From NCBI GenBank assembly GCA_903931355.1, contig CAIZCB010000181.1, forward strand, positions 1 through 7,211: 7,211 nt of DNA, read 5' to 3'. How positions within the stretch are numbered: the stretch's first letter is position 1; every line of letters starts with the position of its first letter. This stretch comes from an uncultured Pseudomonadota bacterium (GTDB lineage Bacteria > Pseudomonadota > Gammaproteobacteria > Methylococcales > Methylomonadaceae). Under the pieces are notes generated by a model. It was not told the DNA's origin. It did not search any database and worked only from the letters and a program-made list of their open reading frames with translations. The position numbers and the translations under genes were made by a program. Below, in pieces: positions 1 through 5,816 of the stretch.

Positions 1-822
1 AATGCCGTCTAGCATCACATATTCAAAAGTAATGTGTTTGCGCGGGCCAGTTTTGGCATATTCGCGGCAAGCATCCATCAATTGATCTAACGGGTATTTG
101 ATATTAATCGGCACCAGTTGATCACGTAATTCGTTGTAAGCTGCGTGTAAAGACACCGCCATACTGACATCGCAAGCATCGCCCAAACGATTCATTGCTG
201 GCACCACGCCTGAGGTGCTAATGGTGACGCGGCGTTTGGATAAACCAAAAGCGAAATCATCCATCATCAAATTCATTGCCGCGACGACGTTATCAAAATT
301 CAGTAACGGCTCGCCCATCCCCATCATCACAACATTAGTGATGCGACGTTCTGGGCCTAACAACTTTTGAGCCAGATACAGCTGACCAATAATTTCGCCA
401 GTCGAGAGATTGCGGTTAAAACCTTGTTGCGCGGTTGAGCAAAAGCTACAGGCCAAGGCACAGCCCACTTGCGAAGAAATGCACAATGTCGCGCGTTTTT
501 CTTCGGGGATGTACACGGTTTCGATGCGATTGCCGCAATGGGTTTGCATCGCCCATTTGCAAGTGCCGTCAGTGGCTAATTGCTCGGTGACGATTTCGGG
601 AGTGCTAATCGTGCAGTTTTCTTTAAGATACTGGCGCAAAGATTTACTCAGGTTGGTCATCTCGTCAAAATCAGTGACGCCTTCCTGATAAATCCATTTC
701 AACAACTGGGTTGCACGAAATGGTTTTTCGCCAAGACCGACAAAAAAGGGCTGTAGCCCTTTTCTGTCGAAATCAAGCAGATTAATCAATGCTGGCTTAG
801 CGGATACGGTCGCAGAGTTCAT
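1..822 (-). CDS. rlmN: RlmN, 23S rRNA (A2503-C2)/tRNA (A37-C2) methyltransferase, partial (3' end beyond the window)
   Basis: This is a radical-SAM enzyme that methylates C2 of adenine 2503 in 23S rRNA and, in E. coli, A37 of some tRNAs. The open frame holds 274 codons without a stop up to the left edge; the family is about 370-385 residues, so roughly the last 100 are missing. Visible are the N-terminal INLLDFDR and GEKPFRATQ segments, the radical-SAM cluster CALACSFC (Cys121, Cys125, Cys128), the catalytic Cys114 in [10 protein letters not shown], the SAM-binding [10 protein letters not shown] near 166-175, [12 protein letters not shown] near 197-208, and SLHA near 224. The second catalytic cysteine (E. 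coli Cys355) lies outside. I chose the ATG at 822-820, inside the end of ndk (26-base overlap), because it gives a leader of normal length before INLLD. No Shine-Dalgarno sequence is visible, so translational coupling to ndk is likely. A TTG at 789-787 is a shorter alternative. Confidence 0.95.
   Translation of the reverse strand, partial: MNSATVSAKPALINLLDFDRKGLQPFFVGLGEKPFRATQLLKWIYQEGVTDFDEMTNLSKSLRQYLKENCTISTPEIVTEQLATDGTCKWAMQTHCGNRIETVYIPEEKRATLCISSQVGCALACSFCSTAQQGFNRNLSTGEIIGQLYLAQKLLGPERRITNVVMMGMGEPLLNFDNVVAAMNLMMDDFAFGLSKRRVTISTSGVVPAMNRLGDACDVSMAVSLHAAYNELRDQLVPINIKYPLDQLMDACREYAKTGPRKHITFEYVMLDGI
738..769 (-). other. Strong RNA hairpin with U tract inside the 5' part of rlmN (possible attenuator)
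   Basis: Read on the minus-strand transcript, two 14-base arms pair completely around a UACA loop, with 13 Watson-Crick pairs and one G-U pair. The 3' arm carries six U's after GCCC, so the core AAAAGGGC-UACA-GCCCUUUUUU has the shape of an intrinsic terminator. It starts 53 bases inside rlmN if the ATG at 822 is used. On the plus strand the single wobble would become an A-C mismatch, so the fold favours the rlmN transcript. The bases also encode the conserved [12 protein letters not shown] stretch, so function is inferred and the fold could be partly a codon-choice accident. Confidence 0.5.
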
Positions 823-1228
823 CAGCAGAGAAGAAGTAAGCGATTTCTTGAGCAGCGGTTTCTTGAGCGTCAGAGCCGTGAACAGCATTTTCGTCGATGC
901 TTACAGCGAAATCAGCGCGGATAGTGCCAGGAGCAGCTTCAGCTGGGTTGGTTGCACCCATCAAATCACGATTTTTCAATACTGCATTTTCGCCTTCCAA
1001 AACTTGGGCAACGATAGGGCCAGAAATCATGAATTTAACTAAGTCGTTGAAGAAAGGACGCTCTTTGTGAACAGCGTAAAAGCCTTCAGCTTGTGCTTGG
1101 CTCAATTGCATCATTTTTGATGCAACAACGCGCAAGCCATTTTTTTCGAAGCGGCTAACAATTTCACCAATCACGTTTTTAGCGACTGCGTCAGGCTTGA
1201 TGATTGAGAAAGTACGTTCGATTGCCAT
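797..1228 (-). CDS. ndk: Nucleoside diphosphate kinase
   Basis: Ndk moves the gamma phosphate of ATP to other (d)NDPs through a phosphohistidine, balancing NTP and dNTP pools in the cytosol. The 143-residue protein has exactly the E. coli length. It shows the N-terminal [12 protein letters not shown] with the nucleotide-binding Lys11, the RPFF segment near 57-60, the [14 protein letters not shown] signature near 94-107, and the active-site His117 in NAVHGSD. The start is the ATG at 1228-1226, preceded by GGAG nine bases upstream. An upstream TTG at 1243 is in frame but overlaps that ribosome binding site, so it is rejected. The gene follows secD after 53 bases and its end overlaps rlmN by 26 bases. 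The ndk-rlmN order is common in gammaproteobacteria. Confidence 0.98.
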   Translation of the reverse strand: MAIERTFSIIKPDAVAKNVIGEIVSRFEKNGLRVVASKMMQLSQAQAEGFYAVHKERPFFNDLVKFMISGPIVAQVLEGENAVLKNRDLMGATNPAEAAPGTIRADFAVSIDENAVHGSDAQETAAQEIAYFFSADELCDRIR

Positions 1229-1237
1229 TGTGTAAAA

Positions 1238-1241
1238 CTCC
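1238..1241 (-). promoter_or_regulatory. Shine-Dalgarno site of ndk
   Basis: GGAG lies nine bases upstream of the ATG at 1228. It decides between this start and the in-frame TTG at 1243, which would leave the site inside the coding region. Confidence 0.75.
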
Positions 1242-1269
1242 AATAGGGTTAATAAAAAAGGGTTGAGAA

Positions 1270-1275
1270 ATTATA
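1270..1275 (-). promoter_or_regulatory. Candidate -10 element for ndk (consensus TATAAT)
   Basis: A perfect TATAAT on the minus strand sits just after the secD stop and about 42 bases before the ndk ATG, giving a leader of roughly 35 bases. No good -35 hexamer is seen at 16-18 bases upstream, so the call rests on the -10 alone. If real, it would let ndk-rlmN be transcribed apart from yajC-secD. Confidence 0.4.
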
Positions 1276-1281
1276 ACGGGT

Positions 1282-3129
1282 TTAGATTGACAGCTTTTCG
1301 ACTTGACGGTTGCCACCATAAACCCAGTTTGCCAACATTCGAGTGCTGGTGACTGAAGTAAATAATGAAGTCAAAATACCGACTGATAACACCAGCGCAA
1401 AACCTTTAACTGGGCCGGTACCAAAAGCAAATAACAACACCGCAACGATAAAGTGGGTGACGTTAGAGTCAAGAATGGTGGCGAAAGCTTTTTCGTAACC
1501 AACATAGATACTGGCTTGTGGGCTGCTGCCGTTACGCAATTCTTCGCGTATCCGCTCGTTAATCAATACGTTAGCATCCACCGCCATACCGACGGTTAAA
1601 ACGATACCTGCCATACCCGGTAAGGTTAGGGTTGCTTGCAATACTGACATAATCGCAATCAGTAATAACACGTTGTAAATCAAAGCAAAGTTAGCGATTA
1701 ATCCAAAGCCTTTGTAGTAAACAATCATGAAAAATACCACCAACAAGAAGCCGGCAGTAATCGACATCATGCCTTGGTCAATGTTTTCTTGACCTAAGCT
1801 TGGGCCAACGGTGCGTTCTTCAACGATTTCAACTGGAGCGGCCAAGGCACCGGCTCTTAGCAATAACGCCAAGGTGCGAGCTTCTTGTGGGCTGTCTAAA
1901 CCAGTGGTTTGGAAACGTTTGCTAAAGCTGTCACGGATGGTGGCAACGCTGATGACTTTTTCAACTTTTTCTTTGTGTTGAACTTTTTGGCCATCGATAA
2001 CGCGAGTTTCTGATTTGTATTCGATAAACACCACCGCCATTGGCTTGTTGATGTTTTCTTGGGTCATTTTGCCCATTTTCTTGGCACCAGCACCATCTAA
2101 AGTGATGAATACTGCTGCTGCGCCGTCTTGGTCAAGACCAGAAGAGGCGTCAGTGATTTGGTCGCCAGTGACAATTACCGCACGTTTTAACAAGACAGGT
2201 GCACCGTTTTTGTCGTAATACAAACGGCTGCCGACCGGTACGTGACCAGCGATGGCTGATTGCACATCGTGTTCAACATCAACTAAGCGGTATTCCAAAG
2301 TTGCGGTAGTACCTAATAATTCTTTAGCGCGGGTAGTGTCTTGAACGCCTGGTAACTGGACGATGATGCGGCTGTCGCCTTGTTGTTGAATAATCGGTTC
2401 AGCAACACCTAATTCGTTAACACGGTTACGCAAGGTGGTGATGTTTTGACCTAATGAAGATTTTTTGATTTCTTTGATTTCACGCTCAGGCATGGTCAAA
2501 GTAAATTCATTAGTCGCGGTTTCGTCTAAATCCAGATTACGAAAATCTTTGTTTAATACCGCAGCAGCGGCAACTCGAGATTCTTCGTTAGGTAAAACGA
2601 TTTTAATCCCGCCAGATTCTTTAGCAACTGATTGATAACGGACTTTGCCATCTCTAAAAGCGCCACGAATGTCGTTGATATAACGCTCTTCAGCTTGTTT
2701 GATCGCGGTCTCCATATCCACTTCTAAAGTGAAATGCACACCACCACGCAAATCCAAACCTAAATACATCGGTTTCGCGCCCAGTTTATGCAACCATTCT
2801 GGCGTTGCAGGTGCCAAGTTGAGGGCAACCGTGGCTTGGCCGTACATTTTTTCTCTTAACAAATCGGCAGCTTTTAATTGCTCGTCGGTATTGTTAAAAC
2901 GCGCCAGAATTTTGCCTTCGTTAAACTCAAACGATTTTAGGGTGTAGCCGGCTTCTTTAATCGCCGCTGTCACTGCATCGGCTTGGCTTTGTTGCAACGG
3001 GGTATTGTTGCTTGAAGCCAATTGCACCGCTGGGTCATTACCATAAAGATTCGGTAATGCGTAAAGAGCGCCGATAACCAGAACGGTCAGGACCAGTATG
3101 TTTTTCCAAAGTGGGAAATGGTTTTGCAT
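1282..3129 (-). CDS. secD: Protein translocase subunit SecD
   Basis: SecD works with SecF and YajC at the SecYEG channel, using the proton gradient to pull preproteins out on the periplasmic side. The 615-residue protein matches E. coli SecD in length and ends in KLSI like it. An N-terminal membrane segment spans about 8-26. The large periplasmic P1 region carries the YLGLDLRGGVHF motif near 122-133 and LRNRVNELGVAEPIIQ near 233-248. Five further membrane segments lie between about 453 and 600. The proton-path region GMAVDANVLINERIREE near 514-530 holds the key Asp518 and Arg526. The ATG at 3129 has only a weak GGA upstream. yajC lies 77 bases upstream, the usual neighbour. secF, which normally follows directly, is not present; ndk starts instead. 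The gene itself looks intact. Confidence 0.98.
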   Translation of the reverse strand: MQNHFPLWKNILVLTVLVIGALYALPNLYGNDPAVQLASSNNTPLQQSQADAVTAAIKEAGYTLKSFEFNEGKILARFNNTDEQLKAADLLREKMYGQATVALNLAPATPEWLHKLGAKPMYLGLDLRGGVHFTLEVDMETAIKQAEERYINDIRGAFRDGKVRYQSVAKESGGIKIVLPNEESRVAAAAVLNKDFRNLDLDETATNEFTLTMPEREIKEIKKSSLGQNITTLRNRVNELGVAEPIIQQQGDSRIIVQLPGVQDTTRAKELLGTTATLEYRLVDVEHDVQSAIAGHVPVGSRLYYDKNGAPVLLKRAVIVTGDQITDASSGLDQDGAAAVFITLDGAGAKKMGKMTQENINKPMAVVFIEYKSETRVIDGQKVQHKEKVEKVISVATIRDSFSKRFQTTGLDSPQEARTLALLLRAGALAAPVEIVEERTVGPSLGQENIDQGMMSITAGFLLVVFFMIVYYKGFGLIANFALIYNVLLLIAIMSVLQATLTLPGMAGIVLTVGMAVDANVLINERIREELRNGSSPQASIYVGYEKAFATILDSNVTHFIVAVLLFAFGTGPVKGFALVLSVGILTSLFTSVTSTRMLANWVYGGNRQVEKLSI

Positions 3130-3144
3130 GGTTATTCCGTTAAA

Positions 3145-3168
3145 AGCAGTGACAGCCGTGCTGTTGCT
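3145..3168 (-). other. Small hairpin in the yajC-secD intergenic leader
   Basis: On the minus-strand transcript ACAGC pairs with GCUGU around a three-base loop. AGCA and UGCU extend the stem across a three-base bulge, followed by UUUU. It lies 16 bases before the secD ATG. It may modulate secD translation or RNA stability; the U run is too short and the stem too interrupted for a confident terminator. Confidence 0.3.
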
Positions 3169-3206
3169 AAAAAATCAAGGAAGAGATGAATCTACAGAAT
3201 CAAAAA

Positions 3207-3548
3207 TTAGTTCTTTTTGTTCAAGGTTTTGTAAGTACCTTTAGGCATCATGTTGGCAATCGCATGACGTTGTACTTGGATAAAGCTGTTGTCAGATACT
3301 TCTAATTTGACAAAATTATCATCTAATTCAACCACTTTGCCCAAAATGCCACCGGTAGTAACCACTTCAGCATTTTTGCCTAAAGTTGCCAGCATTTGTT
3401 TTTGTTCTTTGTTACGTTTTGATTGTGGACGAATGAACAGAAAATAGAAAAACACCAAAATCCCTAATGGGAACAACATGCCTTCAAAACCAGGTTGTGA
3501 TGAAGCAGGCGCTGCTTGTGCCAAGGCGTCAGAGATAAAAAAGCTCAT
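3207..3548 (-). CDS. yajC: Sec translocon accessory protein YajC
   Basis: YajC is a small inner-membrane protein that forms a complex with SecDF and associates with the Sec holotranslocon; its exact role is not settled and it is dispensable in E. coli. The 113-residue product matches the usual family length. A short Ala- and Ser-rich N-terminus is followed by a single membrane segment at about 23-39 (FPLGILVFFYFLFIRPQ), the basic QSKRNKEQK stretch, and the cytosolic family motif NAEVVTTGGILGKV at about 59-72. The start ATG at 3548 has a good AGAGGA ribosome binding site five bases upstream. It precedes secD on the same strand, with 77 bases between them. tgt, the common upstream neighbour, is absent; psd lies upstream instead. 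Confidence 0.97.
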   Translation of the reverse strand: MSFFISDALAQAAPASSQPGFEGMLFPLGILVFFYFLFIRPQSKRNKEQKQMLATLGKNAEVVTTGGILGKVVELDDNFVKLEVSDNSFIQVQRHAIANMMPKGTYKTLNKKN

Positions 3549-3553
3549 GGAAA

Positions 3554-3559
3554 TCCTCT
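3554..3559 (-). promoter_or_regulatory. Shine-Dalgarno site of yajC
   Basis: AGAGGA sits five bases before the yajC ATG, one of only two clear ribosome binding sites in the window (the other is at ndk). It supports the chosen start. Confidence 0.7.
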
Positions 3560-3614
3560 AATAGTTATTGTCGTATTGAAATTAGGTTTCAGCTAGCCAG
3601 CCGAACAGTCGCGC

Positions 3615-3623
3615 ATTATGCCA
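3615..3623 (-). promoter_or_regulatory. Candidate extended -10 promoter for yajC-secD
   Basis: The minus strand reads TGG followed by CATAAT (five of six to consensus), the layout of an extended -10 promoter, which tolerates the poor -35 seen here. A transcript would begin near 3608, leaving a leader of about 60 bases before yajC. The 115-base gap between psd and yajC agrees with a separate transcription start. Confidence 0.4.
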
Positions 3624-3664
3624 CACAAGAGTCGATTCTCGCATTTCGCTGTGGTTTTAAGCGT

Positions 3665-4522
3665 TTACAGCGTTTGGCCGATTTGCTCGCCGAGTTTAAC
3701 CGCTTGGCCTGCGACTAAATGTTGCGCCCACTCGGTTTGATCTTTGCCAAATAAGACAATGATGGTCGAACCCATATTAAAACGGCCCATTTCTGCGCCT
3801 TTTTCTAATACTGGCGCATCATCTTGATAATGCCAAGTTCTTGGTTCGCTAATGCTCGGTGGAGTCACCACGCCATGCCAAACGGTTTCCACACTCGACA
3901 CAAAAATCGCCCCGACCAAAATCAAAGCCATTGGCCCTGCTTCAGTGTCAAAAATACACGCCACCCGTTCATTACGGGCAAACAAGTTAGGCACCGCGCT
4001 GACAGTCGTATTGTTAACGCTGAACAAACGGCCTGGAATATGCACCATTTCTTTTAAAGTGCTGGTTAAAGGCATATGCAAGCGGTGATAGTCTTTAGGT
4101 GATAAATAAATCGTCGCAAACGAACCCTCTTCAAAGGCTTTAGCGCGTTCAACATCGCCGCCTAATAATTCTAAAGCGCTATAGCTATAGCCTTTGGCTT
4201 GAAAAATCTGACCTTGCTCAATCGGCCCAGCTTGGCTGACTGCGCCATCAGCAGGGCAGGCAATCGCATTGGCAGCATCGGCAATCGGACGTGCATGGTC
4301 TTTTAATTCACGAGTGAAAAAGTGATTAAAGCTGGGGTAATGGTCGAGATTTTCAAATTTCGCTTCGGCCATATTGACGCCATATAAGCGAATAATCAGT
4401 TTGATAAAACTGTTTTTCCAAGCAGTGTTTTCGCAATGGGTCAGTTTAGACATCAGCGTAGATAAAGCGTGATGCGGCAAAATGTATTGAGGCCAAACGG
4501 TAAGAATTTTCTTTAAGCTCAT
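3665..4522 (-). CDS. psd: Phosphatidylserine decarboxylase proenzyme
   Basis: Psd decarboxylates phosphatidylserine to phosphatidylethanolamine at the inner membrane, using a pyruvoyl group made by self-cleavage. The 285-residue protein resembles the E. coli type without its long acidic C-terminal tail. Visible are QYILP near 12-16, FNHFFTREL near 65-73, PADGAVSQ with catalytic Asp92, YLSPKDYHRLHMP with His146 and His149, VPNLFARNERV near 177-187, VGAIFVSSVETVW near 203-215, and the cleavage site GRFNMGST. The cut falls between Gly251 and Ser252, giving a beta chain of 1-251 and an alpha chain of 252-285. The site reads MGST where E. coli has LGST; the essential Gly-Ser is kept. The ATG at 4522 is preceded by ATCCCC, so no Shine-Dalgarno sequence is seen. 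The queF terminator ends about 20 bases upstream. Confidence 0.98.
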   Translation of the reverse strand: MSLKKILTVWPQYILPHHALSTLMSKLTHCENTAWKNSFIKLIIRLYGVNMAEAKFENLDHYPSFNHFFTRELKDHARPIADAANAIACPADGAVSQAGPIEQGQIFQAKGYSYSALELLGGDVERAKAFEEGSFATIYLSPKDYHRLHMPLTSTLKEMVHIPGRLFSVNNTTVSAVPNLFARNERVACIFDTEAGPMALILVGAIFVSSVETVWHGVVTPPSISEPRTWHYQDDAPVLEKGAEMGRFNMGSTIIVLFGKDQTEWAQHLVAGQAVKLGEQIGQTL

Positions 4523-4543
4523 GGGGATTTAACGGTGGGACGT

Positions 4544-4586
4544 AAAAAAACAAGCCAGAGGCAGCGGTTTAAACGCTGCCTCTGGC
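4544..4586 (-). terminator. Intrinsic terminator of queF
   Basis: A perfect 13-bp inverted repeat (arm GCCAGAGGCAGCG at 4554-4566, partner at 4574-4586) surrounds a seven-base loop. On the minus strand it is followed directly by UUGUUUUUUU. It begins 22 bases after the queF stop. No T run follows on the plus strand, so it acts leftward only. It separates queF from psd. Confidence 0.92.
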
Positions 4587-4608
4587 CTAGAGTGTTGATG
4601 CGGCTTGA

Positions 4609-4998
4609 TTACGGTAAGTTAACCAATTCGGGTACTTTCCAATCTGGGTTGCGATGTTCGGCAATCACTTTGGTGTAAATGCCGCCACGGACGTTGAAAT
4701 CAGCGGTTAAGCGCATAAAGTTAGGTGAAGTGGTCGCGACAATATGATCCAAAATTTCGTGAGTGATTGCTTCGTGGAATGCGCCGCGTTCACGGAAAAC
4801 CCACATGTACAATTTCAGCGATTTCAACTCAACGCATAATTTGTTTGGCACATATTCCAAGGTCAATTTGGCAAAATCCGGTTGGCCGGTCAGTGGGCAC
4901 AAGCAAGTAAATTCAGGAATATCAATGCGAATTGTGAAATCGCGACCTGGTCTTGGATTTTCAAAAGTCGCTAAATCTGAGCTAGGTTTGGTGGTCAT
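4609..4998 (-). CDS. queF: NADPH-dependent 7-cyano-7-deazaguanine (preQ0) reductase
   Basis: QueF reduces the nitrile of preQ0 to the aminomethyl group of preQ1, the step before Tgt inserts the base into tRNA for queuosine. This is the short, single-domain (YkvM-like) form of 129 residues of the tunnelling fold, not the two-domain E. coli form. The nitrile-attacking cysteine is Cys34 in [13 protein letters not shown], with the acid Asp41. The QueF signature [10 protein letters not shown] lies at about 57-66, and the substrate-binding FHE at 74-76. The ATG at 4998 gives a normal N-terminus ending in [10 protein letters not shown]. No Shine-Dalgarno sequence is evident. It is transcribed alone, closed by a strong terminator, and diverges from the ABC exporter operon. 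Confidence 0.97.
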   Translation of the reverse strand: MTTKPSSDLATFENPRPGRDFTIRIDIPEFTCLCPLTGQPDFAKLTLEYVPNKLCVELKSLKLYMWVFRERGAFHEAITHEILDHIVATTSPNFMRLTADFNVRGGIYTKVIAEHRNPDWKVPELVNLP

Positions 4999-5035
4999 GT
5001 TCGGTATAAATTTAGTTTAAAGTGGGGGGAGAGCG

Positions 5036-5041
5036 GATAAT
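5036..5041 (+). promoter_or_regulatory. Weak candidate -10 element for the ABC exporter operon
   Basis: GATAAT on the plus strand matches five of six -10 positions and lies 77 bases before the ATG at 5118. The best -35 candidates at 16-18 bases spacing match poorly. It overlaps the hairpin seen in the opposite queF leader, so if both were real the two promoters would lie face to face in the shared 119-base region. Confidence 0.2.
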
Positions 5042-5062
5042 GCGTCCGCCAGCTGGGGGTGG

Positions 5063-5071
5063 ATTTTACCA
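5063..5071 (-). promoter_or_regulatory. Candidate extended -10 promoter for queF
   Basis: The minus strand reads TGG followed by TAAAAT (five of six to consensus), an extended -10 layout. TTAGCC 17 bases upstream is a poor -35. A start near 5056 would give a leader of about 58 bases that contains a small GCGGA/TCCGC hairpin (5033-5049) between two C runs. Confidence 0.35.
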
Positions 5072-5117
5072 GTTATGCGTCTAATGGCTAATTTAAGCCC
5101 ATTTTTTGATTTCAATT

Positions 5118-5816
5118 ATGAACAAAATCATCGAACTAAAACACGTCTATAAAGACTACCCGCAAGCGGCAGGCTCGCAAACTGTATTACACGACATTAA
5201 CTTAGAAATTTTTGCCGGTGAATTTGTTGCGATTGTCGGGCCATCGGGTAATGGCAAATCGACTTTATTAAATTTACTGACCGGTATCGATTATCCCAGT
5301 CGTGGCGAAGTGTTAGTCAATGGCGCGGCTTTGCACCAGCTTAATAGCGAACAACTCAGCGCATGGCGTGGGGTGAATTTGGGCATCGTGTTTCAGTTTT
5401 TTCAATTACTACCGGCTTTGAGTTTGCTACAAAATATTGTCTTGCCGATGGATTTTGTCGGCAAATTATCCAAGCGCGAACGCCATGAACGAGCGCTGTA
5501 TTTATTGGAATTAGTGGGCTTGGCCGATGCCGCTGATCGCTTGCCCAGTCAGGTTTCTGGCGGGCAGCAACAACGGGTGGCGATTGCTCGGGCTTTAGCC
5601 AACGACCCGCCGTTGATTGTCGCCGACGAACCGACTGGCAATCTCGATACCGCCACTGCTGATGCCGTGTTTGATTTATTCGCCCATTTACGTGACCAAG
5701 GCAAAACTTTGGTGATGGTCACCCATAACGAAAACCTGGCCGATGCCGCCAGCCGCAAATTGGAAATTCGCAGCGGACGAATTCATGCTGACACGCAAAT
5801 GGTGGCTGGGCTGTGA
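5118..5816 (+). CDS. ABC exporter ATP-binding protein, LolD/MacB/YbbA type
   Basis: This is the ATPase subunit of an ABC system that works with an FtsX-type permease, as in LolCDE, MacB and YbbA-YbbP; the substrate cannot be read from the sequence. The 232-residue protein has all nucleotide-binding parts: Walker A GPSGNGKST at 41-49, Q-loop Gln93, signature VSGGQ at 146-150, Walker B LIVADE at 166-171 with catalytic Glu171, D-loop NLD at 175-177, and switch His203. FQFFQLLPALSLLQNIVLPM near 92-111 is typical of this subfamily. I prefer the ATG at 5118 over an in-frame TTG at 5106, because the family normally begins a few residues before the first strand (IIELKHVYKDY). Neither has a clear ribosome binding site. 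The stop overlaps the permease start by four bases (GTGA). Confidence 0.95.
   Translation: MNKIIELKHVYKDYPQAAGSQTVLHDINLEIFAGEFVAIVGPSGNGKSTLLNLLTGIDYPSRGEVLVNGAALHQLNSEQLSAWRGVNLGIVFQFFQLLPALSLLQNIVLPMDFVGKLSKRERHERALYLLELVGLADAADRLPSQVSGGQQQRVAIARALANDPPLIVADEPTGNLDTATADAVFDLFAHLRDQGKTLVMVTHNENLADAASRKLEIRSGRIHADTQMVAGL

Noticed and set aside
410..688. A plus-strand open frame of 92 codons
   Set aside because: It lies antisense within rlmN, whose motifs are unmistakable, and its translation shows no recognisable domain.
3577..3591. Inverted repeat TGAAA/TTTCA in the yajC leader
   Set aside because: The stem is five mostly A-T pairs, expected by chance; no operator or terminator can be argued.
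3647..3672. A hairpin (CGCTGT/ACAGCG) at the psd stop as a psd terminator
   Set aside because: The stem is only six pairs with a 14-base loop and no U tract follows on the minus strand.
4999..5062. A preQ1 riboswitch in front of queF, suggested by the hairpin and a downstream AAACUAA
   Set aside because: The hairpin loop (CGCAUUA) lacks bases able to pair with the CUAA tail, the tail is separated by a long C-rich stretch, and the usual preQ1-I stem and loop sequence is not there.
5106..5117. TTG at 5106 as the start of the ABC ATPase
   Set aside because: The ATG four codons later gives the usual family N-terminus; the extra residues MISI add nothing and have no ribosome binding site.
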